From: Blastocatellia bacterium
GTDB taxonomy: Bacteria > Acidobacteriota > Blastocatellia > Chloracidobacteriales > JADJPF01
Direction: 5' to 3'
Assembly: GCA_025057015.1 (NCBI GenBank)
Contig: JANWYG010000003.1
Location: 62,001 to 126,000, forward strand
DNA length: 64,000 nt
In this document: positions 1 through 8,424 of the stretch, piece by piece
How positions within the stretch are numbered: the stretch's first letter is position 1
Layout of the letters: each line of letters begins with the position of its first letter
Made by a program: the position numbers and the translations under genes
The notes under the pieces: model-generated
Told to the model about the DNA's origin: nothing
What the model saw: only the letters and a program-made list of their open reading frames with translations
Databases searched by the model: none

Positions 1-1173
1 GCCTATTGCCAGTCCTGAACCATTGAGGGTGTGGACGTATTCGGGTTTTTGACCAGGGGCACGTCTAAAGCGTATTTGAGCCCGACGAGCTTGGAAGTCA
101 GCACAGTTTGAGCATGAAGATATCTCACGGTATGCCTGCTGACTTGGTAACCAGACCTCTAAGTCGTATGTTTTTGCTGCAGAAAAGCCCATGTCTCCGG
201 TAGATAGCACTACTACTCTGTAAGGCAGTTCTAGCCGTTGCAGAATGGATTCAGCATCTCGCGTCAATCGTTCTAGGTCTTCGTAGGAGTTGTCTGGGTG
301 CGAGATCTTGACCAACTCGACTTTGTCAAACTGATGCTGTCGGATAAGCCCTCGCACATCACGGCCATAACTGCCTGCTTCAGAACGAAAACATGGTGTA
401 TACGCAGTGAGGCTAATAGGGAGTTGGGAAGCTTCCAGTATCTCTTCACGGTAAAGGTTGGTAAGAGGAACTTCAGCTGTTGGGATAAGCCAGTAATCGG
501 TAGCCTCAATTTTAAAGAGATCCGAGGCAAACTTCGGCAATTGACCCGTGCCTTTCATGGCAGCACTGTTGACCATAAATGGCGGCAAAACTTCTATATA
601 GCCGTTTTCTGTGGTATGTATGTCCAGCATAAAGTTGATCAGTGCTCGTTCGAGTTTTGCCCCAAGGCCTCGCAGTACTACAAAGCGAGCTCCGGCAAGT
701 TTAGTAGCTCGCTCGAAGTCTACTAATCCTAGCTTTTCTCCAAGTTCTACGTGGTCTTTAGGCTCGAAGTTAAATTCGCGGGGCATACCCCAGCGGCGAA
801 CTTCTACGTTAGCCGATTCGTCAGGACCTATAGGTACTGACTCATGTGGTAGGTTTGGTACGGCAAGCAGTACCTCTGCAAGTCTTGTTTCTACTTGTTC
901 TATTTGTATTTCTAGCTGCTTGATTCGAGCTTTTGCTGCAGCCACTTCTTGCTGTTTTGGTTGTGCTTCATGTCTCTTACCTGCTTTCATGAGCTCGCCT
1001 ATCTCAAGGCTTGCTTTGTTGCAGAAAGCCCTTAGGTTGTCTCTTTCTGTGATGGCGGAACGTCTTTCCGAGTCAAGGTTTTCGAAGTCATCTAGGGAAA
1101 TCTTGCTGTTACGATCTTGCAAACTCTTCTTGACTAAATCTAGGTTTTTACGAACAAACTCTATGCTTAGCAT
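1..1173 (-). CDS. serS: Seryl-tRNA synthetase, partial (3' end outside window)
   Basis: Charges tRNA-Ser (and tRNA-Sec, whose gene lies at 56752-56851) with serine in the cytoplasm. Translation of the minus strand from the ATG at 1173 begins [20 protein letters not shown], a typical SerRS start. An N-terminal coiled-coil arm follows over roughly residues 30-100, then the class II catalytic core. Motif 2 is visible as [15 protein letters not shown] followed by [10 protein letters not shown]. The reading frame stays open to base 1, where motif 3 begins (NGSGLAIG). A GAGGAG ribosome-binding site lies 4 bases before the ATG. The last few dozen residues lie beyond the window edge. Identification is firm. 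Confidence 0.96.
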   Translation of the reverse strand, partial: MLSIEFVRKNLDLVKKSLQDRNSKISLDDFENLDSERRSAITERDNLRAFCNKASLEIGELMKAGKRHEAQPKQQEVAAAKARIKQLEIQIEQVETRLAEVLLAVPNLPHESVPIGPDESANVEVRRWGMPREFNFEPKDHVELGEKLGLVDFERATKLAGARFVVLRGLGAKLERALINFMLDIHTTENGYIEVLPPFMVNSAAMKGTGQLPKFASDLFKIEATDYWLIPTAEVPLTNLYREEILEASQLPISLTAYTPCFRSEAGSYGRDVRGLIRQHQFDKVELVKISHPDNSYEDLERLTRDAESILQRLELPYRVVVLSTGDMGFSAAKTYDLEVWLPSQQAYREISSCSNCADFQARRAQIRFRRAPGQKPEYVHTLNGSGLAIG

Positions 1174-1182
1174 AAAACTCCT

Positions 1183-1557
1183 CTATTTGTTTTGTTCTAA
1201 CAAAGCTGCCATAGCACGCAGTGCGGCAAGTCGGGGCGTGGAGCCTTCAGCAAAGCCACCGACCGTCCAAGTTAGCCTCCACTTTCCTTTGGTGAAATAT
1301 TCAAGTACGGGGGCATAGTCGCGCTGGATCAGAAAAGCCAGTACATCTTCGACCGAAGGTATAAAGAAGCAAGATTCGTCCATGTATTCACCGTCGTATC
1401 TGAAAATCTCCGGCCGAAACTTGTCTGTGTAAGTGACAAGAGTGTCTCTGCAATATTCGTCGTAGCGTTGCCATTCGCGCCTTACTCCGAGTTGGTAAAG
1501 GCGCTTAGCTTCCTCGGTTAACTCTTTTTGCTCCAAATCTCTAAAAAATCCGCTCAT
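1183..1557 (-). CDS. Hypothetical protein, 124 aa, upstream of serS
   Basis: I do not recognise this family. The protein is soluble and mixed in charge, with no signal peptide or membrane segment. It is rich in aromatic residues in the middle (region around FRPEIFRYDGEYMDES) and ends in a short alanine/leucine-rich helix. It starts 9 bases upstream of serS on the same strand with a GAGG ribosome-binding site, so the two are probably co-transcribed. That neighbourhood does not by itself give a function. Reading-frame quality and spacing support a real gene. Confidence 0.75.
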   Translation of the reverse strand: MSGFFRDLEQKELTEEAKRLYQLGVRREWQRYDEYCRDTLVTYTDKFRPEIFRYDGEYMDESCFFIPSVEDVLAFLIQRDYAPVLEYFTKGKWRLTWTVGGFAEGSTPRLAALRAMAALLEQNK

Positions 1558-1648
1558 TCTTTTTTCCTCTTTTACAGGCTTTCGGTTTTGTTAAGTTAAT
1601 TCTCAGACTATGCTAGTATACAGTTTAAGGTCAAGGAGAGTACAAAAA

Positions 1649-2539
1649 ATGATGAAGTTCAAGCGTAATTGCGATGGTTGTAATGCCACGTTTTTCACTG
1701 CTGATCGTAAGAGCTGTTATTGTCCCAAGTGTAGAAGGAGAGCTTACAACAAGTCAATCGGGCTACCTACAAAGCCGCAAATCACTTGCTTTCCGAGGGC
1801 GCTGCAAGTAGCTAGGGTAGCTAGCCGATCTCATAGGCCTGCAAAGGCTACCGAAGTGACACCAGAACTACGTCAGAAAATCTTAGCAGCTTACGAAAGG
1901 TATAAAGGTAGTGACAAGAGGATGCGTGTTTTACATGCGCTGATCTCGCAGGAAGTTTGGGCAAAGCCTTGTGTTATTGTCAAAGTGCTTAAAGATGAGA
2001 GATACTGTCAATTTCAGGAGGAGCATAAGCAGCGGATAATAGATTTGTATCTCGACATGATGAATGCTGGTGTTCGTCCTGCGGAAGGGCGTCGGCGACA
2101 TATAGCGCAGTGGCTAGGACTTCCTAGGCGTAAGGTAAATGCGGTTATTCATGAGTGGTTGCAGAAAACTCTCTCTGGTCTTACTCGAGAACAGCTCTTT
2201 GAGATAGAAAAAGCTTGCTGGCATTTTGCTACTTGCGGTAGGTATCGTTTTACAGAACTTGTTAAGCGTGTTGCTACAGAGGTTAAATTTGCTTCTGCTG
2301 AGCAGGTGCTATGTTGGATAGATAAGTTGCTTGATAGTACTAAGTTGGCTGCTGTTGAGCTAGACCTTGATTTGGGAACCATAGAGCAGATAAGGGCTGA
2401 GTATAGGAGATACTTACAGCAGCCTGCACCACCGCCTAGACCTTTACACCAGATTTTGGCAGAAGAGTTCGACACCTCACCTGGCAAAGTTCACAGGGTA
2501 TTGTGTGAATATAGGCTACAGACGATTCGTTGTTTTTAG
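1649..2539 (+). CDS. Zinc-ribbon protein with tandem helix-turn-helix-like units
   Basis: About 296 residues. The N-terminus has two CxxC pairs (CDGC and CPKC, about residues 8-30), a likely zinc ribbon. A basic linker follows. Then come about four units of similar layout (roughly residues 65-110, 130-175, 180-220 and 235-285), each with a leading helix such as LRQKILAAYERY or KQRIIDLYLDMM and ending in a recognition-helix-like stretch (for example LPRRKVNAVIHEWL and SPGKVHRVLCEYR). I read these as degenerate HTH repeats, so the protein probably binds DNA or RNA; this is inference. The start at 1649 is chosen because AAGGAG lies 10 bases upstream; an in-frame ATG at 1610 lacks such a site. 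No family name is known to me. Confidence 0.72.
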   Translation: MMKFKRNCDGCNATFFTADRKSCYCPKCRRRAYNKSIGLPTKPQITCFPRALQVARVASRSHRPAKATEVTPELRQKILAAYERYKGSDKRMRVLHALISQEVWAKPCVIVKVLKDERYCQFQEEHKQRIIDLYLDMMNAGVRPAEGRRRHIAQWLGLPRRKVNAVIHEWLQKTLSGLTREQLFEIEKACWHFATCGRYRFTELVKRVATEVKFASAEQVLCWIDKLLDSTKLAAVELDLDLGTIEQIRAEYRRYLQQPAPPPRPLHQILAEEFDTSPGKVHRVLCEYRLQTIRCF

Positions 2540-2628
2540 TATCTGGCTTACTTTGCTACATTCTTGACACACCAAAGTGTATTAGCTACTCTTTACCAGA
2601 TTTAAAGCCCTACCTTCAGGAGAAGACG

Positions 2629-3201
2629 ATGGGGTATAAAGAGGCCGCCATAGAGGTGTTGCGTAAAGAGCAGCGACCTATGACTGCGAGGGAAATAGTA
2701 GCGAGAGCGACCCAGCTAGGTCTTCTTCAAGTGAGCGGTCGTACTCCGGACGCTTCGCTAGCTGGCCGTATATACACAGATATCCAGAGGCATGGCGAAG
2801 ACTCTTTATTTGTTCAAGTAGGTCCTCGTACATACGCGCTGCGGGAATGGATGAAGAAAGAGCCAAAGCCTTCTCAATCCAAACTTAGAGAGTACTTGTT
2901 TAAGCTAAGTTTTGAAAAGCTGCGCGAGCGACTCTATATGTCTATAATCTCACTTGCAGAAGAGGACCGCAGCACCTTCATAGATGACTTGCTGAGAAAG
3001 TTACGCTTGTCTGGTGCAAACGTTACAAATCATTTGCTATTACTAGGCGTTCACTCAGGAGCAACTGAAGCTGCTTCGGCAAGCGATATAGCTTTGCTGC
3101 TGCGTTACTACCGGATAAATTATCCTAACATTTTTGATGTAGCTGTCGATGTCATAGAAAAATATCCAGAGCTTGTAGTAAACTTGCTTCCCTCAGAATG
3201 A
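2629..3201 (+). CDS. HARE-HTH domain protein
   Basis: About 190 residues. Residues 1-75 match the HARE-HTH (HB1/ASXL, RpoE-delta-like) winged helix: the AAIEVLRKEQRPMTAREIV segment, then GLLQVSGRTPDASLAGRIY, then a hydrophobic wing ending FVQVGPRTYALREW. Known members occur in restriction enzymes, RNA polymerase delta and chromatin proteins, where the domain links DNA recognition to other activities. The C-terminal 110 residues are helical and not recognised. The ATG at 2629 follows CAGGAGAAG at good spacing; an upstream in-frame start at 2530 would overlap the previous gene and has no ribosome-binding site. The two genes lie in the same orientation about 90 bases apart and may form one unit. 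Confidence 0.78.
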   Translation: MGYKEAAIEVLRKEQRPMTAREIVARATQLGLLQVSGRTPDASLAGRIYTDIQRHGEDSLFVQVGPRTYALREWMKKEPKPSQSKLREYLFKLSFEKLRERLYMSIISLAEEDRSTFIDDLLRKLRLSGANVTNHLLLLGVHSGATEAASASDIALLLRYYRINYPNIFDVAVDVIEKYPELVVNLLPSE

Positions 3202-3534
3202 CGGCTTCGCAAGGTAGTTGGGAGTGTAAGTACTTTTTTATCTTGGGGAAGTTCGTCAAAAGTCGAAAATTTTTACAAATTCAGTCAGATAGGTAGAGAC
3301 TAACTGTCATTTGCAGTAATAGTGTTGTCGATTGCTTGTGAGAGCAAACTGCAGACCTAGCGTTACTAGCTTTAGAAGGTTTTATAGCTTTTCGGATTAG
3401 TAGAGAGTGCCTGCTGACGGTCATTAGCTCAGATTGAGCACGAAGCTAGCTGCTCATCAGGCAAATCAGTACTGCCGTGTGTTAGTTAGACTGTCTGTCA
3501 AATAGTTAGGGGAGGAGTTCTTCTCGGATAGAGT
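3202..3534. other. Intergenic region without recognised gene
   Basis: About 330 bases between the HARE-HTH gene and the converging thioesterase gene. I see no convincing ORF, tRNA or terminator hairpin. The only clear structure is the perfect 26-base palindrome at its right edge (3535-3560), listed separately. Confidence 0.5.
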
Positions 3535-3535
3535 G

Positions 3536-3559
3536 TTGAATCACAACGTTGTGATTCAA
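3536..3559. promoter_or_regulatory. Candidate parS-like site 1
   Basis: Inverted repeat TTGAATCACA-ACGT-TGTGATTCAA. Here the palindrome extends one base on each side, making 26 perfect bases (3535-3560). The same 10-base arms with a different 4-base spacer recur at 7496-7519 and 9419-9442, immediately around parAB. The site overlaps the stop codon of the thioesterase gene. It does not resemble the common chromosomal parS (TGTTTCACGTGAAACA). Confidence 0.6.
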
Positions 3560-3993
3560 CAAGGCGGGAAGGAGAGCTTAATCAGATTAGAGCTAGCGCG
3601 CGAGATGAGTGAATCGCCTTTGTAGAGTGAGCATTCAGCGTGAACGATTTGCTTTCCGTCTCGCAGTATGCGGGAACGAGCGGTTACCGTGTCACCTATG
3701 CGCGCCTGTCCTAAGTAGTCGACAGTTAAGTTTACTGATACGGTTGGGTAGGCATCTACAAGTCCGAATACGGTCATTCCTATTACTTCGTCCAGGATGG
3801 CAGCATGAAGTCCTCCATGCAGTATGCCTAGTGGGTTTGTCATTTCCCGGCGTACTACGAAGTCTACCACTAACCCGTCAGAGAGTATTTCGCGTAGCTT
3901 GCCGTCGAGCCAGCGAGTAAATGGTGGTGCATCTTCTGAAGGCTTTTGCCCTAGGTTTGCTTTCAACAGCTGCAATCGATCTTGTTGCTTCAT
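3556..3993 (-). CDS. PaaI/YdiI-like hotdog-fold thioesterase
   Basis: 145 residues, the usual length of a single hotdog domain. The conserved segment NPLGILHGGLHAAILDEV (around residues 52-70) contains the HGG turn and the following helix with its acidic residue, as in PaaI/YdiI-type acyl-CoA thioesterases. VSVNLTVDYLGQARIGDTV is the typical central strand pair. Likely hydrolyses acyl- or aryl-CoA esters in the cytoplasm; the substrate cannot be told from sequence. It lies 1 base downstream of the end of the lipoprotein gene on the same strand. Its stop codon lies inside the parS-like palindrome. Confidence 0.85.
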   Translation of the reverse strand: MKQQDRLQLLKANLGQKPSEDAPPFTRWLDGKLREILSDGLVVDFVVRREMTNPLGILHGGLHAAILDEVIGMTVFGLVDAYPTVSVNLTVDYLGQARIGDTVTARSRILRDGKQIVHAECSLYKGDSLISRASSNLIKLSFPPC

Positions 3994-3994
3994 A

Positions 3995-5167
3995 TCAGTT
4001 TAGTCCCATCCAGTATCTAGCACGTTCGCCGCTGGACTGCATTTGCTTCATGTTGGTAAGTACCGTCGATGCGTTTACAGCCATTTGTGAGAGTGTCTTG
4101 TCTGGAATAGACTTTAGCTTATCAAGCGCTGCTATTCGTTGTTCAGAAGGAGGAGCGTATTTAGAAGTATCCGGATTCCGGCCTGAATGTTGTACTACCA
4201 TATAGCGGAATACATAGCCGTAGAAGAGGTGTTCGACAGCAGCAGAACGTATTGCTAACGGCAGGCGTTCATCTAGAGCTATTCGCAGTAGTGAATCTAT
4301 CCCTTCATCAAAATATCCTAAAGCTTTGATTGGGTTGACTGGTTGGCCGGTTTCATCTCGGAAAGCAAGTGAGCCAGCCTTTTGGGCTTGATTTTTGATC
4401 GACTCAGCTAGTTTTTCCACCGCTTCTATCTTGCTGGCTTGCTTATTGCGATTGTAAAAAGATTTTAATAAGTAGCATCCAAACTCCATCAAAACTTGGC
4501 CGTTAAAGTAGTTTTCATACTTTGGATCAGCAGCAAAATGTCCTCCCATAGCTACTATCGTTTGCAAAAGCCTTTCGGCAGAAGAGATGTCCCTAGAGTT
4601 TTCTCTTTCAAGTGCTTTTGCCATCAGTGCTACGGAGTAAGCTCTTAGCAGGGTCATGGGTATAAGGTTAACAGTGAGCTTTGCAGATATCGGAACTACT
4701 TCGCCGGTCAGTCGGAAATAGCGTAACTGTGCTGCTTGTTCGATTTTTTCCAGTTCAGGCAGCCTTGCTGCTTTTTGTAGATCTGCTTTTATCGACTCTG
4801 CTTTCTGTGGACTTATTTCTAAGTTTTCCTTTATTGATAGATCAACAAACTGCATGATAGGCTCAACCGTTTCGAGCAGCTGTTGACGAGATTCGGATCT
4901 TGAGTCTAGCTTGTCTTTGAAAACTTCCCAATAAAGTTCTGCAGCGTTACCTTGACTCTTTTGCTCGAAGATCACGTTGCTGTGGTCTATCGGAGTAAAG
5001 ATTTCTTCTATCTTTACTGTGTCCATCTTAGACTTGGCTGTAGCGAACTGTTTTTCTAGAGTGAATCTAAAAAGTTCTTCAGTAAGAGGCCCATCGTCTA
5101 CTCGTTTGCAACTGAATAAGCAAATTAGGCATATCAGGAGCATTGGTATATGTCTCATTGCGAACAT
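3995..5167 (-). CDS. Putative lipoprotein of unknown function
   Basis: The N-terminus MRHIPMLLICLICLFSC is a lipoprotein signal peptide with the lipobox LFSC, so the mature protein should be membrane-anchored through its cysteine. The rest (about 370 residues) is helical with repeated amphipathic segments that could form a TPR-like solenoid, but I find no clear family. The start is uncertain: GGAG precedes an ATG at 5167, and the ATG at 5158 begins the signal peptide proper; a longer frame opens at 5209. The thioesterase gene follows directly. Confidence 0.7.
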   Translation of the reverse strand: MFAMRHIPMLLICLICLFSCKRVDDGPLTEELFRFTLEKQFATAKSKMDTVKIEEIFTPIDHSNVIFEQKSQGNAAELYWEVFKDKLDSRSESRQQLLETVEPIMQFVDLSIKENLEISPQKAESIKADLQKAARLPELEKIEQAAQLRYFRLTGEVVPISAKLTVNLIPMTLLRAYSVALMAKALERENSRDISSAERLLQTIVAMGGHFAADPKYENYFNGQVLMEFGCYLLKSFYNRNKQASKIEAVEKLAESIKNQAQKAGSLAFRDETGQPVNPIKALGYFDEGIDSLLRIALDERLPLAIRSAAVEHLFYGYVFRYMVVQHSGRNPDTSKYAPPSEQRIAALDKLKSIPDKTLSQMAVNASTVLTNMKQMQSSGERARYWMGLN

Positions 5168-5244
5168 GGTACTCCGAAACTTGAGGTAAAGGTTGGCATA
5201 TGATAACACAGCAATACCCTTGACAAAAGCTGACTATAGAGGTT

Positions 5245-7335
5245 TCATATTTTGATTACTACGACATTAGAGGCATTTCCAGAAGCATCTATCACTTGGA
5301 TAGTATTGTCTCCCGCTGTCAATCCAAGTTTACTTTGCTTACCTTTAAGCTGTATCTGAGTATCGCTTGCACTCTTTATTTTGCTTGATCGGTCAGTGTT
5401 GTTTATGAGCACTTTTGGTGAGGTACCGAATCTGGTTCCTATGATAGTGAGGGTCTTCTTGCCGTCAAACGAGGCACTTTGTATTAGGGGAGCAGGAGGG
5501 ATTACCGTCAGAGCAAAATCTACGGTGGCGGAAAGAGGAGGATTGCCGTTGTCTGTAGCACGAACTCGCACAGTGTAAGTGCCACGGCTATTTGCTGGAG
5601 GTGAGATAGTTATCCTTCCGGTGCCGTTGCCAAAGTCAGTCAATGTGACGAAACTTGGAGTGGGTGGGTTTATCAAGGACAAGGTGACCCGTCCATCCGG
5701 GTCTACTGCAGCGACGTCTACGGTAGCGGTTGTAGTTTCAGGTACTGTTTGGCTTGGTATTGGCGTAATTGTAGGTGGTTGGTTGTTGCCAGTTGAGCCT
5801 TGATTAAATTTGGAGATGGAATAAATCATCCCGGCGCGGCTACGGTTGCCTACTAACCCACTAGCATTCGGTGCTCCTATTACTAAGTCACGTTTGCCAT
5901 CATTGTTGATATCACCTGCAGCAATTCGTGTCCCTATTTGATCGAGTGCTCTAGCACCTAGGATAGTGACATCTGCGGGCTTGGTTTGTAAGTCTCGCTG
6001 TTCGAACCTACCACCACCTTTAAGCAAGATATAAACTTGTCCGTTTCGAGCTCTGTCAGCAGGGTTAGTTGAATTAGAGGCAGAGACCAGTAGATCAAGG
6101 AGGTTATCCTTGTCGATGTCGGTGATTAGTAATGATTGACCGGAGCCTAGCTGATCACCGGCATTTACTCCGCCTACTGAAGCGTCAGCTGGAAGTGTAG
6201 CTAGGTCTCGTGAGCCAATGAGGGGGGCGCTACCATACATGATGAAAGCTTGGCCTGCACTGGTGCGATTATTAAAGGTATTTCCAGGTGCAGTGGCTAT
6301 AAGATCGTCTATTCTGTCTCCGTCAACGTCACCTATAGCTACAGCTTCGCCTAGCCTGCTGTTGGTATTCGGGCCTATAAGGGTAAAGCCTGCGCTGGTT
6401 CTCGAAAGGTCTATAACGGTGCCGGTGGAGAATGGCCCATAGAGGACGTTGACACTGCCAGCAAGAGATCTGCTTCCAGAGGAGCTGTTTGGAGCACCAA
6501 CTATGAGATCGCGCCTACCGTCGCGGTTAAGATCTGCTGTGGCGACACTAGTACCAAACTTGTCACCGCTGGCAGCACCAAAGATTGTCACCGAGACTTG
6601 TTCGGGGTTACCTAGGTCGACGGTGAATGGAGGCGTGATGTTAAAGGTAAAGAAGATGAAAACGGCGCCGCGTTGCGGACCGCCCACCGTTGATGAAGCG
6701 TCGGCAGCTCCAACTATGAGATCTTCGCCACCGTCACCGTTAAAATCGCCACCTGCTAGGCTCGTGCCTATAAAAGAGTTTATGCGAGGGCCTATTATGA
6801 ACATATCGGGCTGTGTAGCGGCAAAATCTCGCGACTGTATGGGATTTCTGCTGCCTAGAATGACGTACAATGCACCTGCATCTGTTCTAGACTGGTTAAT
6901 ATCGCTGCTTGGGGCAGCAATGACTAGGTCTTTAATTTGATCTCTATTGACGTCTATGAAGGCAAGATTGCTACCGAGTGCGTCGTTGGGTTGTGCTCCT
7001 ACATAACGTGCATCTGGAGTCACGGTAGACAAATCTATAGTTCCACTAAATCCAGCCTTGCCAAAGAAAACGAGAACTTCTCCGCAGTTTAGACGTTGTC
7101 CGCTAGGGCTGTCGCTTCCCGGAATGCCTATTGCTAAGTCGTCTATGTTGTCGGCATTGAGATCCCCTACGGCAATAGCAGTTCCTGCAAGATCATCGGG
7201 TCTTGCACCGGTAATTACTATGTCAGCAGAGTTATTTGTGGAAAGATCCACTACAGTGTTGGTAGCTTTTGTAACTATATCAGTGATAAGAGCTCCTGCT
7301 ATGAAAACAGCTAGAAAGTATAACTTTCTTTTCAT
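5245..7335 (-). CDS. Exported FG-GAP (integrin-alpha-like) repeat protein
   Basis: About 696 residues. A signal peptide (MKRKLYFLAVFIAGALITD) is followed by seven FG-GAP repeats, each with a calcium-loop motif of the type DxNxDxxxDL (for example DLNADNIDDLAIG, DFNGDGGEDLIVG, DINNDGKRDLVIG). Seven copies are what a single integrin-type beta-propeller needs. Behind it come a proline-rich linker, a cadherin/Ig-like domain (about residues 510-610) and a C-terminal IPT/TIG-like domain (LIQSASFDGKKTLTIIGTRF). Predicted surface or secreted protein; the binding partner is unknown. The start at 7335 is chosen for AAAGGA 7 bases upstream; an ATG at 7365 is also in frame. Confidence 0.88.
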   Translation of the reverse strand: MKRKLYFLAVFIAGALITDIVTKATNTVVDLSTNNSADIVITGARPDDLAGTAIAVGDLNADNIDDLAIGIPGSDSPSGQRLNCGEVLVFFGKAGFSGTIDLSTVTPDARYVGAQPNDALGSNLAFIDVNRDQIKDLVIAAPSSDINQSRTDAGALYVILGSRNPIQSRDFAATQPDMFIIGPRINSFIGTSLAGGDFNGDGGEDLIVGAADASSTVGGPQRGAVFIFFTFNITPPFTVDLGNPEQVSVTIFGAASGDKFGTSVATADLNRDGRRDLIVGAPNSSSGSRSLAGSVNVLYGPFSTGTVIDLSRTSAGFTLIGPNTNSRLGEAVAIGDVDGDRIDDLIATAPGNTFNNRTSAGQAFIMYGSAPLIGSRDLATLPADASVGGVNAGDQLGSGQSLLITDIDKDNLLDLLVSASNSTNPADRARNGQVYILLKGGGRFEQRDLQTKPADVTILGARALDQIGTRIAAGDINNDGKRDLVIGAPNASGLVGNRSRAGMIYSISKFNQGSTGNNQPPTITPIPSQTVPETTTATVDVAAVDPDGRVTLSLINPPTPSFVTLTDFGNGTGRITISPPANSRGTYTVRVRATDNGNPPLSATVDFALTVIPPAPLIQSASFDGKKTLTIIGTRFGTSPKVLINNTDRSSKIKSASDTQIQLKGKQSKLGLTAGDNTIQVIDASGNASNVVVIKI

Positions 7336-7495
7336 CGTTTTTTCCTTTATGGGCATATGTTGCATAGTCTAGCAAAGTCTGTGTAGTTCATCTAGTTTCA
7401 ACTTTTGCTATGCAGATTCGATTCGAGTCTCTACAACTATAGATAGGGTGGGTCAGCACTTTAAAGGTTTTGTCGAGCAGGCCATTTGGAGGAGT

Positions 7496-7519
7496 TTGAA
7501 TCACATTGCTGTGATTCAA
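7496..7519. promoter_or_regulatory. Candidate parS-like site 2, upstream of parA
   Basis: TTGAATCACA-TTGC-TGTGATTCAA, with arms identical to the sites at 3536 and 9419. It lies about 140 bases before the parA start, where an autoregulatory operator or centromere site is expected. Confidence 0.65.
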
Positions 7520-7569
7520 CTGTTGACAGCTAGGAGTCAGTTTTAAGTTCCGGCAAAAAAATGTAGAAT

Positions 7570-7625
7570 ACTTCGTTTAAAAATCAGCAACTTGCGTTTA
7601 TTACATAGTGAGTGACTTGCATTTA
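7570..7625 (+). repeat. Short iteron-like direct repeats before parA
   Basis: Three related decamers/undecamers occur in the parA leader: ACTTCGTTTA (7570-7579), ACTTGCGTTTA (7590-7600) and ACTTGCATTTA (7615-7625), at 20- and 25-base steps. They could be binding sites for a regulator or overlap the promoter. With only three short imperfect copies, chance is not excluded. Confidence 0.3.
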
Positions 7626-7659
7626 CATTCAGCTCTAGAGCACTAAATCGAAGTAAAGA

Positions 7660-8424
7660 GTGGAGGGCTTTTTGAAAGATCCGCGTACGATAGCGATTTT
7701 CAACCAAGCGGGTGGTGTAGGCAAATCTACACTTGCTCGTGATCTGGGTTACGAACTTTCTAGTCGAGGCAGGTCAGTCTTGCTTGTGGATGCTGATCCT
7801 CAGGCCTCGCTTACGGAGTTCTTGGGGCTTGATTCACAGCAGCTTGAGAAAAGTCTTTTTGAGGCGTTGGTATATAGAGAACCAGTCCCGATTCATCGAG
7901 TCTACGGGCTGGATTTGATACCTTCAACTATAGATCTTGCCACGGCTGACTTCTTGCTCAACGCTGAGATAGGTAGGGAGTTGAGGCTACGTGAAGTGCT
8001 TAGGACCGTAAAAAGGAATTACCAGATAATCTTAATAGATGCTCCTCCATCTCTGGGAAACATATCGATTAATGTTCTCGTAGCTGCTGATGAGGTTCTT
8101 ATCCCTGTGCAGTGTGAGATTAAGGCGCTTCGTGGAGCAAAGCATCTATTTGCGACGGTTGAGAAAGTTAGGATGCTTAATCCAGAGCTCAGAATAACAG
8201 GTGTAGTACCTACTTTGCTTGATGCGAGAACTAGACTTAATCAGGAGACCTACGAGGTAATTAGGACTCGTTTTGGAACTAATCTGAGAGTTTTTCCGCC
8301 TATAAGGCGTGGAATTGCTTTTGCTGAAGCATCTGCTCGTGCAATGCCGGTGCAACTTCATGCACCAAGGTACGATGGATGTTCAGATATTCGTAAACTA
8401 GCAGAGGAGTTGTTGGATGGCTAA
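7660..8424 (+). CDS. parA: ParA-family partition ATPase, plasmid/cyanobacterial type
   Basis: About 254 residues, a small ParA without N-terminal DNA-binding extension. The P-loop reads NQAGGVGKST (residues 15-24). In the common deviant Walker A motif (KGGVGKT) the first lysine is the signature residue, and here it is alanine. VLLVDADPQASLTEFLG is the Walker A' region and IILIDAPPS the Walker B. The NQ-GGV start is the form I associate with ParA proteins of cyanobacterial plasmids. ParA gradients move ParB-bound DNA. Start is GTG at 7660 or TTG at 7672 (GGAGGG 4 bases before it). It overlaps parB by 8 bases, so they form an operon. Confidence 0.9.
   Translation: MEGFLKDPRTIAIFNQAGGVGKSTLARDLGYELSSRGRSVLLVDADPQASLTEFLGLDSQQLEKSLFEALVYREPVPIHRVYGLDLIPSTIDLATADFLLNAEIGRELRLREVLRTVKRNYQIILIDAPPSLGNISINVLVAADEVLIPVQCEIKALRGAKHLFATVEKVRMLNPELRITGVVPTLLDARTRLNQETYEVIRTRFGTNLRVFPPIRRGIAFAEASARAMPVQLHAPRYDGCSDIRKLAEELLDG

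Noticed and set aside
273-1318. Several open frames on both strands over 273-1318
   Set aside because: They lie over the serS gene, whose minus-strand frame is continuous and has diagnostic motifs; the others are shadows.
3535-3560. parS-like palindrome as a simple terminator
   Set aside because: The same arms recur with other spacers and also upstream of parA, and no T-run follows, so a protein-binding site is the better reading. It is also not a CRP-type site, which would be TGTGA-N6-TCACA in the opposite orientation.
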